NCBI GenBank assembly: GCA_003971905.1
Contig: RSEE01000007.1
Coordinates: forward strand, 620,001 to 684,000
From: Moniliella sp. 'wahieum'
Taxonomy: Eukaryota > Basidiomycota > Moniliellomycetes > Moniliellales > Moniliellaceae
Direction: 5' to 3'
DNA length: 64,000 bases
Shown here: positions 1-16,103 of the stretch, one piece after another
How positions within the stretch are numbered: the first letter of the stretch is position 1
Layout of the letters: each line of letters begins with the position of its first letter
Position numbers and translations under genes: made by a program
Notes under the pieces: generated by a model
The model's database searches: none
What the model saw: only the letters and a program-made list of their open reading frames with translations
What the model was told of the DNA's origin: nothing

Positions 1-30
1 GCCATCGGGGCAGGCAGCACATCCCCTACC

Positions 31-1223
31 TTAATCCAACGTTCTCCGATCTTCTCGGCGCCGGCGTCGTCCATGACCATGGGGGGACGGGATCGGCCCA
101 TTCCGCCGCGTGGCTGGTGCCCGCTTGGCCTTACTGGAAGGATCGGATTTGCGTGGCCGCTTGCGTTCGGGCCAGGGGACGTGAGGACGAGTATGGAGGA
201 CAGGGGGAGTGCTGTGGACCGAACTGCGCGCCGCATCCTCATACAACGTCTCATCCAGCTCATCCGAGTACTCATCCACCTCACTGGATGCAGCACTTGC
301 ACTTCGATCTTGTCTCCTCCGGAAAGAGGTGCCAGGCTTGGCCGCGTAGGCAGCAAAGCCCAGGCCAGTGGAGAGGGGCTGGGGAGAAGAGAGACGAGGC
401 GCGTCGGAAGGAAGCGAAAATCCAAACTCTAGGGTTGAAGGAGGCGGAGCCAGACTCGCTTTCAGCGACACGGGATCCGTCGACTCGGAAGAGGCACATG
501 GAGGCGAGGTAGGAGCCAGGATGGTAGGGACGCTCACTGGGGTACCCCCCTCCGGAATAGATGAGGGAGTGCCAGTGGATGGCGCTGGTCCAGGCAAACT
601 GGATGCGGCCCTGGTCCAAGCCGGGCGGGAGAGAATGGCTTGAACTCGTTGGGCGTCGAGAGAGGCAGCGCTGGAAGCAGGTGGGGCGCCTTGGGGGCCA
701 GGCACTGGATCCGACGCAGTAATGGAGATAGCAGGGGAGGCCGAGCAGGCAGTGGCAGCAGCCGCGGCAGCTCCGGCGCCAGTGCCCGTGGTGGTGCCGG
801 CGGCTATGCCTGGCGCACTAGCGAGGGCGGGAGATGAAGGTGGCGGCACCGAAGAAGCATGCTGGGGGGGCGGGGTGCCGATGGAACTGGGCGGCCGAGG
901 CGGCGGTGGGGCTGGGTCGTCGTCAGGGTCGTCGGGGCAGTGAGGGCATCGACACGGGCGGTGAGGTGGCAGTGGAGCCAGGCGAGAGTGTCGGCAGGGG
1001 CATCGTGCGGGGAGGAAGCGGAGCGGGCGGCAAGGCCGGCCTTGATGTCGGTGAGGGCGGCGAGGTAGCCGGCGCGGTGGGCGGAGGCGGCGGCGGTGTG
1101 GGCGGAGCGGAAGAGGGAGGTGAGGTGGCGGGCGGCGGCCTTGAACTCGGTGGAGAGCCGCTCGGTGTCGACGGCGGCCGAGGAGGGATCGAGGGTGTCG
1201 CCGAGGCGTCCCAGCGAGTCCAT
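31..1223 (-). CDS. HAPSTR1/DUF4588-like protein (tentative), frame-broken
   Basis: Minus-strand gene read from the ATG at 1223. The first ~95 residues contain a helical core: EFKAAARHLTSLFRSA at about residues 26-41, then AGYLAALTDI, then LAWLHCHLTARVDAL. This resembles the conserved block of the HAPSTR1 (C16orf72)/DUF4588 family, in which a helix with FxxAAxxLTxLYK is followed by a GY..AL.D..WL segment. After about position 930 the open frame changes, and the protein continues as a long Pro/Ser/Ala-rich tail. The tail has acidic patches and a basic stretch (ERKRPRKSDPSSKAKRAP) that could be a nuclear localisation signal, ending at the stop at 31. Human HAPSTR1 works in stress signalling with HUWE1; whether that holds here is inference. 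The frame change is best read as a one-base sequence error, though a small missed intron is possible. A longer upstream start is open in the frame but the extra residues look like non-coding sequence. Confidence 0.45.
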
Positions 1224-2636
1224 CGCAGCGAGCGAGCGAGGGGAACAGCAGGGGGGGCAACAGGCGTGGCGGCAAGCGAAGCGATGGCAGACGCAGGCCC
1301 TGGCGCAGCAAGGCGGCGGCCCGATTAATGAGTGGTCGGTGGGCCTGCATGCTCCTGCAGGCAGCGGGGCAGTGTGTGTGCTCTGCCCCCAGCTAGCCCG
1401 GGCTGACGTAACCAATGTGATCAAATTTCCGCCTTGCCCGGGCAGGTGTGCCCGGCGTCCGCATGGGCGTCCCCCAGGTGGAGGCAGGCAGGTGGAGGCA
1501 GGCAGTGGAGGCAGGCAGTGGAGGCACGGCGGCGCGGGGGCGCTCTCGGCTGCTGCGGTGGCAGCCCCCCGTAGGGTTGCCCCGGCGCTAGGGTTTCGGC
1601 GTGGTACAAAACATCCTCCTGGCGCCGCCATCCGGTGACGGCTTGTTCCTTGACCACCAATCTCCACTGCAAGAGCACCAACCCCGCTATGTGTGATGCA
1701 TCTCTATGTGACCATGTGAACGCCTGCCTTCCCTGTCTCTCCATCCACCCCATCCCCGCTGTGGATGGGCCGGCACAGTTGTGCGCGTGTACCTCTAACC
1801 CGCCAGGAGCATCCTTTCGACCCTCTGCCCCGTCAGTCATGGTCTGGGATGTGCCTGCAGCCATTCTGCCCACCTTGCTCCATTTGAGGCCTGCGTGGTT
1901 CCTGAAGTGCTGCAAGATAAACCCTTTCGGGGGTGCCGCCGTGGCCAATGCCACTTCATGTGGATGCCAAGGTCTTGTCATTCATTCGCCTGCGGCGGTT
2001 TCTACGCCACGGACGTTATGCAGTGATGAGCGCGCCAACATTTCTTCTTTGCATAATGCATGCTCTGACCCACCCATCTCCTCTGCAAGGCGGGGATTTG
2101 CTGTGCATAGAGCTAGTTACTCCCCAGACCTTGACTTGGCCCCAGTGTTCTGAGGGTGCCCACAGGCCCATGTATGATCTGCATAGCGCCCTTTTCTCAT
2201 ATGGCCGAGCTGATCTCATCCGTCCAGCACACATCGGAAGTTTTATATCCACCGCAGGGATGTTGTATACCTGGGACGATTCGAATCCTTTGTGGCCAGG
2301 CATCCTTCGAGTCGCACTCTACATCGTTGCCTGCACCACGCTGACAAGGTCGAGGCATAGGACCACCGCTTGACATTGTCCTGCGTCCGTACGGCCTGGA
2401 GCAAGGGGGGATGGACGAAGTCAGGCCGCTTGGTCTTGTGGGGGAAAATAGACCAGGAACGTACGTAAGCCGCGATGGAACCCGGACACACATTTCAAAT
2501 TTCAGCCGCTATTTTTCGCGGCTGCCAAAAAAAAAAATACAAACGTGAGCCACACCCACAGGGAGGCAGTACCGCCCAGCCCACCCAACGGGTTGCCCCA
2601 CCCACCACCACCACCACCTTCTCCTGCCTTGCCCTC
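1224..2636. other. Divergent intergenic region
   Basis: This lies between the HAPSTR1-like gene (-) and DBP4 (+), so it should hold both promoters. I see no conserved ORF. Short G-rich direct repeats (GGAGGCAGGCA) sit near 1480-1525. At about 2503-2525 an inverted repeat (CAGCCGC, 9-nt loop, GCGGCTG) is followed by a run of A, in what is probably the 5' leader of DBP4. Confidence 0.5.
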
Positions 2637-5238
2637 ATGGTTACGGCCGACGACAGCCGCAAGCGTCGGCGCGCTGCGCCAGCAAGCCGCTCCAAGTCCA
2701 GCCGCACCATCCGCCGCACTGCGTTTGACGATGAGCTGGCGCGCATCCGCTCCGACATCCAGCACCTCGATCCCGCCCACCCACCCACCACCTTTGCCGA
2801 CCTGCCTCTGTCGCGCGCCACGCGCACCGGCCTCACCCGCGCCGGTTTCCGCGAGCTGACCGACATCCAGCAACGCTCCCTCCCGCTTTCGCTAGCGGGA
2901 AAGGACGTTCTCGCCGCTGCGCCCACGGGCAGTGGCAAGACGCTTGCGTTTGTCATTCCTCTTCTCGAACGGCTGCATCAGCTGCGCTGGGGTGCCACCG
3001 ATGGCCTGGGCGCGCTCATTATCAGTCCCACCCGCGAGCTGGCCATCCAGATCTTCGATATGCTTCGCAAGGTCGGCGCGCAGCACACGGCGCTTTCGGC
3101 CGGGATCATCTTTGGTGGCAAGGACTTTAAGGCGGAAGCGATCCGTCTCCCGCGCCTCAACATTTTGGTTGCCACTCCAGGCCGGTTGCGCCAGCACCTG
3201 GAACAAACGCCTGGATTTGATCCTTCCAACTTACAAATGCTTGTGCTGGACGAGGCGGATCGGAATTTGGATATGGGGTTTGAGGACGACTTGAATGGCA
3301 TTTTGCAGCAGCAGTTGCCGCGCAAGCCGGCTGGTGGCATCCATTCGCCTGACCAGCCGGGGCGTCAGACGCTGCTCTTTTCCGCTACGCAAACCAACAA
3401 GGTCAGCGACTTGGCCCGCCTCTCGCTTGACCACCCCGAGTTTGTCGCGGTCAAGGCGGTGGTCGAGGCGGCGGCGGCGCGACGAGCGGGCGGGGCCGAG
3501 GAAGGATCGACGGCCAACTTGGTCTTGCCGGCGCAGTTGTCGCAGCATTACATGCTCGTCGATCTACCCCGCAAGCTCGACCTGCTCTTTTCGTTTTTGC
3601 GCACCCACGTCAAGACAAAGATTGTTGTCTTTTTCTCCGCGTGCCGAGAGGTTCAGTTTGTGTTTGAAACGTTTTGCAAGTTGCGCCCTGGGCTGCCGTT
3701 GCTGTGCTTGCACGGCAAGCAAAAGCAGGGCAAGCGACTGCAGATTTACACCGAGTTTGGGCGCATGAAGCACGCTTGCCTCTTTGCAACCGACATTGCC
3801 GCTCGTGGTCTCGATTTCCCCTCGGTGGATTGGGTGATCCAGGTGGACGCGCCCGAGGAAGGGGATACCTATGTCCATCGCGTTGGGCGTACCGCACGAT
3901 ACGACAAGGCGGGCAACAGTTTGCTTTTGTCATGCCAGCCGAGAAGGAGATGGTGCTGGAGAAACTTGCGTCGCGTGGGATTCGTACCGCCGACGATGGC
4001 GAAGAGGGCGGTGGGGGTGCGCTGCGGTTGATCAAGCCGAGGGAAGGCATGATCCAGTCCATTGCGTCGCCTCTGCAGAGCTTCTTGTTCCAAGACCCGC
4101 AGCTCAAGTACTTGGGGCAAAAGGCATTTGTCTCCTATGTCCGCAGCCTGTTCCTAATGAAGGACCGGGCCAAGTTTGACCTGCTCTCGCTCCCGTTCGA
4201 TGCGTATGCGGAATCGTTGGGTCTTGCCGGCGCACCCAAGCTCAAATTTATCACCCAAGCTCAAAAGGAGAAGACAAAACAGGCTCGGATTGCCCGCGCC
4301 GAGGCCAAGAAGAATGCCAATGTGGCGAAACGCAATGGGGAACCAGTGCCTGTGCCCAAGCCTGCTTCGGACCAGTCCGGGTCCGAGTCCGAATCCGAGT
4401 CTGAAGCGGCGCCACCCGAATCGGAAGCGCAAGCGACTGCTGGACCTGCCAAGGTGCGCACCAAGTACGATCGTATGTTTGAACGCAAGAACGACAGTGT
4501 CTTGACCCCCCATTACCGCACCCTCGTCACCAGTGATGACGAGAGACGACCAGCCCGGCGCAAGGGTTCCATTCACGAGGACGAGGCGGACGATGTGTTT
4601 GAGCTGGCGCGGGCGGACCATGCGCTGGAGGGTGACGAGCAAGAGGACGTGGATGAGCAGGAAGCACGGGAAGCCGCGATGAACAATATGAGCAAGCGGG
4701 CGCTGAAGCGGGGCATGTCCAAGAAGGCCATGGCAGAGGCCGGCAAGCGTGGGATGAGTACCAAACTTACATTTGATGACGAGGGAGAAGCGCACGAGCT
4801 GTACGAGCTGCAAGATGAGGCCGAGTTTAAGAAAGCGGGTGATGTGGCGGAGCAAGCGGCGGCGCATGCCCAAGCTGAACGCGCCCGGCTCAGCGAACAA
4901 GATGTGGCGGACCGCGAACGTGTGCGGGAACAGCGGCGCGAGAAGCGACGGTTGCGCAAAGAGAAGGAACGTGAAGCCCGCGGGGAAGGCCGAGAGGAGA
5001 CCGAAGTCCAGGCCGCCCTGCCTTCGGACGCTGAGGAGGACGAGTGGGAAGAACCGGATTGGATCTTGCCTGAGGACGACGACAGTCCCTCGGACCTCGC
5101 GCTGCGACGGACGAGGAGAGCGAAGCGGAGCCAGGCGACCGGCCTCGCAAGCGCGCCCGCCATTCCGCTTCCCCCAATCCCCAGGGCGCTTCTTTGGCCG
5201 ACGACGAAGCGCTGGCCCTACAATTGTTGGGAGCCTAA
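2637..5238 (+). CDS. DBP4: DEAD-box RNA helicase Dbp4/Hca4 (DDX10)
   Basis: ATP-dependent RNA helicase of the nucleolar small-subunit processome; the yeast orthologue acts in U14 snoRNA handling and 18S rRNA maturation. The motifs are in order: Q-motif region (FADLPLS...TDIQQRSLPL), motif I APTGSGKT, motif Ia PTRELAIQ, ATPGRL, motif II LDEADRNLDMGF, motif III SATQTN, TDIAARGLDF and motif VI HRVGRTARY. GGKDFKAEAIRLPRLNILV and GALIISPTRELAIQ are diagnostic of the Dbp4 branch. The C-terminal half is charged and lysine-rich with SESESE blocks, typical of Dbp4, and ends LALQLLGA. The chosen start precedes a basic N-terminus; an upstream in-frame ATG at 2475 gives untypical residues. Two one-base frame breaks, near 3930 (just after motif VI) and near 5100, each need one added base. 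Neither is at a plausible intron. The gene converges on the UBP12-like gene. Confidence 0.93.
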
Positions 5239-5506
5239 CTTTCCTCTGTCTTTTGGCCCAAGGGTTGGACTACTACTACCTACTTCACTGTGCCGCTGCC
5301 CAGGTATACGAATCGCCTTTACAGATAGGTGGTAGCAATAACCCACGATGCTGGGGGGGGGAGGAGGAGAGGAGGGAGAAGCGAGGAAAAGAGAGGAAAC
5401 ATGGACAATGCAAAAGCAATTGGCAACACTATAAAACCGTGGGGGCACACGATGACGATTGCCGGGGCACACATGCGAGGCAAAAATGGGTTTAGGCCTG
5501 GGGGGA

Positions 5507-9502
<3,996 letters not shown>

Positions 9503-9758
9503 CTGCCTTCCCGTGGCCGCCGGGCAGCACCCCAGCGCACGTGATCTGCGTTTTTTTTTTCAGCCCATGCGGCCGCCGTTACGTCATCCGCCGCCACCCC
9601 CTTCCGCCTCCGCCGCCAAGAACCATTCCGCTGCCTGCCCCGCCCTCCGCCGGCTGCCTTTCACATGTCACCGCCAGGCGCATCACGTCACGTGCTGCTA
9701 ACCCTTGCCCCCCCCCCACAGGGGCACCGCCGCCTTCCCCACCCCCCCCATCTTTGCC

Positions 9759-11710
9759 ATGTCGTTGGCCCCTGCACACCGTCCCTCCCCACGCCTGACC
9801 CCGACCCGCCCTTGCCTCGGCCCGGCATGCCGCTCCGACCCCGCGCCACCAGGCCCAGGCGCCCGTAGACGCGCCGAGAAGCGCCCGCTGCAAGCGCTTC
9901 ATGCCGGCTTCAGTAAGGCGTTCGACTCGCTTCCCTCGTCAAGCCAATGGCCGGAGGCCGTGTACCGCTCCGTTGTGCTTGCCCCCGGACAGTTCGCCCT
10001 CGCCAAGGTGCATGCTATCATCCTCACCCCGCACCCACCGGTACTTGCTGCGCGTCTCCATCGCCACTGTGCTCTACTACCTGGCTCTCTTCTTGGCTCT
10101 TTTGGCCTACATTGGGTTCGTCAATGTGTGGGCGCCACATGCGGGCTTCACCAAGTCGGTCTGGTTGCAGTATGGGTAGGTTGACTAATTGCCTCTCTTC
10201 GCCAGTGTGGCTATGGTTTTCCCCATTGCTAACTCCCCTGTGCTGCCTCCCTCTAGCGAACCGGGGGCTCCGTATGCCCATTTGCACTTTACTCCCACTG
10301 CCGCCGACCGAAAGGCGTACTTGTTTGACAGCGACGAGCTTCCCTCCGAGTCCGATTCTACCTTTTGGACGATCAAGCGTACGACGTGACGCTTGAACTC
10401 CTCCTGCCTGTCACCTCGGCCAATGTGGATCTGGGCAATTTTATGACCACCCTGGAACTGTACAATGCCAACGGTTCCACTGTCTGGCGTGCGTCACGAC
10501 CGGTACGTTGAGCATGTCTAGATGGGGCGAGATCAAAGGTATTAACCAATACATCGGTCCGCCCCGCACCAGTCCATCTTACTCACTGAGCCCTCGCCTC
10601 TTCGGCTGCTCTCGAGCTTGGCCCGAGTAATGAAAGAGCCATCCTTGACAGGTCTGTTTGATTGGGCGTCGGGGAGCAGCCCGGGAGGGGTGAATCTGGC
10701 ACTCGCTCCGCTCACGTGGTCGGTGCCAACCCAAGTGATGTCCATTCCCCTTTTGCGGCGACGGGTGATGCAGCCGTCGCACTCGGCCCTCAGCTTCCTC
10801 GACCCGGCCACCGTGACGGGGCGAGACCAGGGTCGGGAACGGTCCGAGTGGGCGTCACCGGCATCGTTGCGGGTCACATCGGGCTTGTTAACCGTAGGCC
10901 GACGCGACAGCGATCGGTATTGGCCTTTGCGGGAAGGTGTGCAAGTGCAAGTCCAGCCGATCTCCTTGGGTCCGGGGGGGATACGTCGCGCTCGCGTGGC
11001 GAACTTCAGATCCTAATGGCCAACTTGCGATTTGATGCACAACTGACGGGGCTCCGGTACGATTTCTTCTCCTTTTTCGTTCCGATGGTGCTTTTGCTGG
11101 GAGTGGGACGCTGACCCAACATTCAGGTACATGCTTATTACCATCCATTTTTGTTTCCTTGCCTTTTCCATCTCTTTATCGCGCTGGAGCTGCTGATTGG
11201 CCTTGGTCTGTTGGTTGGGGTGGCCTTGTTCACGTCCACACCGTACAACACCTTTTGGGTATGGACCAGCTGCGACCCGAAATCCCCTTGGTCCACGCAC
11301 CCAGTCCGCCTTTGGGCCTAGCGCAGTCTGTGCGGCGACGAGGCCAGGCAGACAGGGACGAACGGGAGCATCTGTTGGGAGCCGGGTCGCCGCCCCGCGC
11401 CGCCTGCGAAAACGGAGGATACGGACAGCGATGGTGGGACGGTGACGGAATCGGGGTGGGGCATGACGGGCACGAGCGAAGGACCGCTGACGTCCGAGCT
11501 GGGCTACGACGGTACCTCTTCCACCGCCGATGACGAGGAGGATCTGGCGGAGATGTTCCCCCCGCTCCTCAGGACTGGGAGATGAACCTCGGTCCCGGCC
11601 ATGGCCGTGGCCAGAGTCTCGGACGACTTTCGGAGGCCACCGAGGAATCTACCAACCTCTTCAGTAACGGCAGCACCAGTGAGGGCTCCACCATTTCGGG
11701 CCGCGACTGA
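9759..11710 (+). CDS. Seipin (lipid-droplet assembly protein)
   Basis: ER membrane protein organising lipid-droplet formation (BSCL2/Fld1 family). The first membrane segment (RVSIATVLYYLALFLALLAY near 10055) is followed by the luminal seipin domain: KSVWLQYG-EPGAPYAHLHF, then AYDVTLELLLPVTSANVDLG, FMTTLELYNANGSTVW and SRPSILLTEPSPLRLLSSL. The conserved ANLRFDAQLTGLRYDFFSFF segment comes near 11020-11080, then a second membrane helix (IALELLIGLGLLVGVALF near 11177). The cytosolic tail is acidic and Ser/Gly-rich. Introns I can place are 10176-10256 (gives YG|EPGAPY in phase) and 10503-10572 (GTACGT donor). Frame breaks occur near 10050, 10363 (needs one T), around 10980 and around 11570. The start at 9759 lies in a Pro-rich stretch; an alternative Met at 9901 is in another frame. 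It is divergent from the UBP12-like gene by about 250 bp. Confidence 0.85.
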
Positions 11711-12490
11711 GATGAGGGGCTGACGTACCTCTCTCATCTTGCTTCTCCCTGTTCCTTGCTCTATCCTTCTTTCTCTTTTTACGATTACGACTTGTACGAC
11801 TTTTTGTACGACTGGGGATGGAGGCGGAGGGGGGGCTTCTCCTACCCTTTTCCTTTTCCTTCTTCTCTTTTTCTCCTTTGCCTCCACGGACGTGGCGAGG
11901 CGTACGACACTATTACGGATGTGGGTCGCGGCAGGGTACGTTGGATTGCCTTGCATGGCGCATGTCCACACCTCTGGCTCTCTCTCTCTCCCGCTGCCAC
12001 CCTTGTGTGACGATATACCCATTCTGATGAGGGGGAGCACCTCCCCTCTTTTTTGTCCTGTGCCCTCTGTCATCACCGGTCTGTGTACGGTGGAATGCCT
12101 GGCGGGCCGCATGAAAACGTATTATACAAAGAACGATCGTTTAGTCCTTGATCTGCATCACGGCTGCTGGCGGAGACTGCGGTAGGAGGGTGGAGGGTGG
12201 AGGGAACTATCTCTAGCAGGGAAGCATGACAGAGATAGGGAGGGGTGCTTTGCGGTCACTAGTATATTGCCAGAGGCTGCTGACATGTGACACTCGAAAA
12301 GGCCAGGTCTGTGTCTCTGAGATCTCCATGGGCCATAGCAACAAAGACACTGCTGTGATACGCTGTGGGCGGCGCTTAGCTATTGGGCGGCAGGGACAGG
12401 CGGCACCTTGCATGCATCCCGACCGGCGATGATGCGCGTGGGGCGCACGGCATACAACCATGATCTTATCATTCACCTTGTTGCTGCGAT

Positions 12491-12517
12491 GTCACTAGTC
12501 ACTAGTCACTAGTCACT
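12491..12517. repeat. Heptamer array, core ACTAGT
   Basis: Three and a half head-to-tail copies of CACTAGT at exact 7-bp spacing, isolated in an intergenic region. It has the same unit as the arrays at 31178, 47875 and 53281. Confidence 0.95.
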
Positions 12518-12930
12518 GCCCCCGTCCCCGCCTCCCCAGGGGAACAGTGTGGAGTTCTACTGGGGTCTCTTCCCCCCAGATGGACCCATCTAGCAAAGCA
12601 GACCCAGTCTTCTGGGCGAATCCCGCCGCTCCTGCTCTCGCCGCACGAAGAGAATGGGGCCCACGCCTGCATGATTCCCGCGCCACCCAAAGTCAATTCT
12701 CTCATCGGCGCGGCAAAGACGCGCGGGGGAGTGTCCCTTGCATGCCAAGTGGGGTTGTGCTGTGGTTCAACTGCAAGGCGGCGACGCAAGGGGTAGCTTC
12801 TGCACAAGTGCGAAGGGCAGAGCCGAGGATGCCGGCAGTACGACGCATGAGGTTGATGCATGAGATCTGGGGCGCCGCAGACACCCGGAAGTCTATATAT
12901 GCACAACAGAGCTGGTGTAGAAGCAGGAGG

Positions 12931-12966
12931 GGTGGTTGGTGGTTGGTGGTCACCGGTCACCGATCA
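12931..12966. repeat. Heptamer array, GGTTGGT then CACCGGT
   Basis: Two to three GGTTGGT units run directly into CACCGGT CACCGAT in the same 7-bp register. This is an example of one unit giving way to another. Confidence 0.75.
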
Positions 12967-13113
12967 CAGGTCGCAGGCGAGTCCTACTGCAGTGCTGCTC
13001 TGTTCTGCAATGCCTCCCCCTGGCGTGGCCGTGGTCGATGGTCGATGGACCCTCATTCCAAGTTGCTGGGGAGGGTCAATGCAACAGCATTGGAAGACGT
13101 ACCCATCTTTTGC

Positions 13114-13302
13114 ATATATAGACTCCTCTCGTCTCCCCACCCAACTCTCTCCTTCTTCCCGTCCCCACCCCCTTCTTTCCTCGCTCCAGGCCCCTAGAAA
13201 CGCTCACTACGGCATTCGCACTCTCTCATCCTTTCTCCTTTGCCCCCTCTTCGCACCTTCTCTTGTGACACACCGAGAGGAAAGAGTACGGCGTATCGCA
13301 CC
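13114..13302 (+). promoter_or_regulatory. Probable promoter/5' leader of the multicopper oxidase
   Basis: A TATA-like ATATATA (13114-13120) is followed by a strongly CT-rich leader up to the ATG at 13303. TATA plus pyrimidine tract is common in highly expressed or inducible fungal genes. The transcription start is inferred, not seen. Confidence 0.45.
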
Positions 13303-16103
13303 ATGCATTATTCCTCTATGTTCATCTCTCCGATCCAGGTTCTTGGCTTGCTCTCGGGTCTGGCATCCCTATCCACTGCATACGCAGTTGCCATTCCCAA
13401 CAATAACCCCCGTCCTGGTAAATCCCCGTCCCTAGCTGCCCCCGTATTGCTCTCGCGGGAGCGTGGCACCAAACAACAGCCACGTGCCTTTCGTGCCGTA
13501 GACCGCACTCTGTTCGGGCCTCGCTCCAACTCACAACAGGACAAGAACCCATGGCACACCGTCACCAAGAACGCCGACGGAAGCCACTCGCATGAGTACA
13601 ATCTCGTTCTCGAGCCCGCTGGCTCGCTCCCGACGGGTATTGGCGCAAGACGGACACGATCAATGGCAAGACCCCAGGTCCAACGATCGAAATTGACGAA
13701 GGGGACACGGTCACCATCCATGCCTACAATGACAACCCGTCCCAGATGACCCTCCACTTCCACGGAATCGAACTCAAGCCTTTCAATGACGGTGTGCCTG
13801 GTGTCACGCAGGTATGTTTCCTCCCCCTCCCTCTTTCCCCCTATCAATCATAGAAAAAAAGCACACACGTCAAGCTTCACAGGCTCGAGAAAGCTGACCT
13901 TTGACCGTTGTTTATGATGAAGTGGAACATTCTTCCCTACGGCACTACACTTATACGTGGCAAGCGCATCAGCATGGAGCATTCTGGTACCACTCGCATG
14001 CGCGTGGAACGTACGTATATGCATACATCTGACTTCATCTACTGGTATTCGTTGTTCTAGTCACATGTACTAACCAACTTTTTTTCCTGTTTTGTTGATC
14101 GTCATGGGTATTTTATTTTTGCTCTCTACGCATAAACAGCTATGCCGACGGTTCCCGTGGCTCGATTGTGATTCACCCCGCGCAAACGTCACTCGGCCAT
14201 GGAAGCTGATCAGCAGCAACAAAGCCGACCAAACGGCCATGGAGCAGGCGTATTCCAAAGCGGGTGTGCTTCAACTGCACGACTGGCGGCACGAGTCGCT
14301 CGACTCAGCGTTGGTTCGCTACCGCTACACAGGACAAGACCCGTACTGCATCGATTCGGTATTGATCAACTCGCAAGGTCGCATGCAATGCCCCGAGCGG
14401 GCTTCCTTGCAGCGCAGGGCAAAACCGGCATTGACGGCTACGATGGATCCAAGCTTGACCCTACCGGTTGCATTCCTCCCCGCGCCGGGTTTGTTGACAG
14501 TCTGTCCAATGTCAACCCGCGCGAATGCACCAACACCACCTCGGCCTACGGAGTATACCCTGCTTCCAAGTACGCTTCGGGCGATGGCAAGTGGGCTGCC
14601 TTCCACTTGGTCAACACGGCTTCGCAGCATGAGATCTGCTTTAGCATTGATGGGTATGTCCCGTTCCTCTCTGTTTTTTTTATATCTCTTGGCGCATACA
14701 TATGCATTCTATAGGGTGCGATGAGCAAAACTAACCGTCACTTTTCTTCTTTCAAGACACACCCAATACATTGTGGCATCCGACGGTCCTTTTGTCAAGC
14801 CCCAACAAGTGCAAGTGAGTGACCTGTCCATTGGGATGCGCCAAACTGTGCTGGTTCGACTGGATCAACCCAAGGGCCAATAACTATCCGGGCTGCGCTT
14901 TGCAATTCGCGGGAGCAGATCGCTTCGGGGTACGCCGTGTTGGACGTGGACGTCCCCAGTGACAAGCAGGGCTCGAGCAAGGCGCCGAAAGCGAGCCAAC
15001 AGGCACCGCAATCGCCTTCCAAACCAACCAGCAGCCTCGCCAGCAAGTCCGTGAATGCGGGCCCAGCCACCATCACACAATTTTCGGGCGAGGATGCGTC
15101 CCAGTTGAATTACCCTGCTGTGGCAGTATCCAACCCAGCCATGTCAGTACAGCCATACATGCCGGGCAGCGGTAGTGACGTCCACGGACTACCGCAAGCG
15201 CCTGCCAAGTGGTCCAATGGCTGGACTTCGGCCGATGGTCCCGTGACCAACTGGCTCCCCTCTTCCGACAAGACCAAGGTTTGGTTGGACTACAATGGCA
15301 AACTGCTCAATGGTGCCAAAGTACAAGATGACGTGACCCTTTCTCCCTTTCCGAGCCTATCTCCACCCCAAGGAAAGGCCGACTACACCTTCCGGGTAAC
15401 GATCAACGAAACCAATGCGGTCAGCTGGGCTTTGAACCAAGTGCCGTTCAACAGTCTCAACTACCAAGCCACCCCTCTTCTCTACCAGCCCCACGACCCC
15501 CGCCCAGGACCCCAAGCAAACGATCCTCAACGTCGAGGTGGGGAAGGTGGTGGACATTATCTTTGAGGACTTGGGCAACGGCGACTTTGCTGACGTCGCC
15601 CATCCCATCCACAAGCACCAAAACCCCGTGTGGGTGCTGGCGTTTGAACGAGGCAAGCGCTTTACTTGGTCAGACGTGTCGGCGGCCGCGGCGGCCAGGA
15701 ACCAGTCGGGCGTCAACCTAGTTGACCCGCCCAAGCGCGACTCGGGATGGTGCCAGTGGGAGGGTATGCGGTCACACGCCACTACGTTGTCAAGCCGGGC
15801 GCGACCATCCTGCACTGCCACCTGGTTGCGCACCACCAGAGGTACGTTTGTTGCCCCTCCCTTTTGCAACAGCACTGCGACCAGCACGCGCACATGCATA
15901 AGCTTGTCTTTTGGTGTTGTGGGTTGATATATTTACTGACGCGTTAACCCATCTCCTTGATTCCTTTTTCGTACAGCGGTATGGCCGTCGTATTCAAGGA
16001 GGGCGAGTTCGACGCGAGCACTGTGCCTGAGTGGGCGCGCACCTATCCCCATGCTATCCCTCCTTACGTGGACGAGGGTAAGATTGGGTTGGACGAACTG
16101 TGA
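13303..16103 (+). CDS. Secreted multicopper oxidase (laccase/ascorbate-oxidase-like)
   Basis: Copper enzyme that oxidises phenols, ascorbate-type substrates or metals while reducing O2 to water. The N-terminus (about 28 residues, ending ...STAYA) is a signal peptide. All four copper-ligand motifs are visible: MTLHFHGIE near 13750, WYHSHARG near 13990, HPIHKHQNPVWVL near 15600 and HCHLVAHHQSGM near 15815. The position after the last motif is Met, so the type 1 copper probably has a Met axial ligand. HPxHKHxN differs from the usual HPxHLHGH; I recall similar forms in fungal pigment-type oxidases. Clear introns are 13812-13922, 14011-14139 and 15842-15976; another near 14655-14757 is likely. Several one-base frame breaks occur (near 13645, 13950, 14190, 14400, 14880, 15520 and 15750). 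The gene ends FKEGEFDAST...GLDEL, stop at 16101-16103. The substrate cannot be told from sequence. Confidence 0.88.

Larger units (their letters stand above)
11711..13302. other. Intergenic region between seipin and the multicopper oxidase
   Basis: I see no conserved coding sequence. It holds pyrimidine-rich tracts near 11735-11900, a CACTAGT heptamer array at 12491-12517, a GGTTGGT/CACCGGT heptamer cluster at 12931-12966 and the TATA-bearing promoter of the downstream oxidase. Confidence 0.5.

Noticed and set aside
804..1667. 287-codon minus-strand frame starting upstream of the HAPSTR1-like ATG
   Set aside because: Its first ~150 residues and last part are Cys/His/Pro-rich junk. Only the middle, from the Met at 1223, resembles a protein family.
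1635..2153. 172-codon plus-strand frame in the DBP4 upstream region
   Set aside because: No domain, untypical composition (many Cys/His) and position in a divergent promoter. Treated as chance.
2279..2292. TTCGAATCC word resembling a tRNA T-arm
   Set aside because: No matching T stem, acceptor stem or anticodon arm could be drawn around it. Other GTTCGAA words (23724, 50188, 50928) also failed.
3900..5120. Programmed ribosomal frameshifting in DBP4 and other genes
   Set aside because: Break sites share no slippery heptamer, several fall in homopolymers, and nearly all need one added base, as expected for sequencing deletions.
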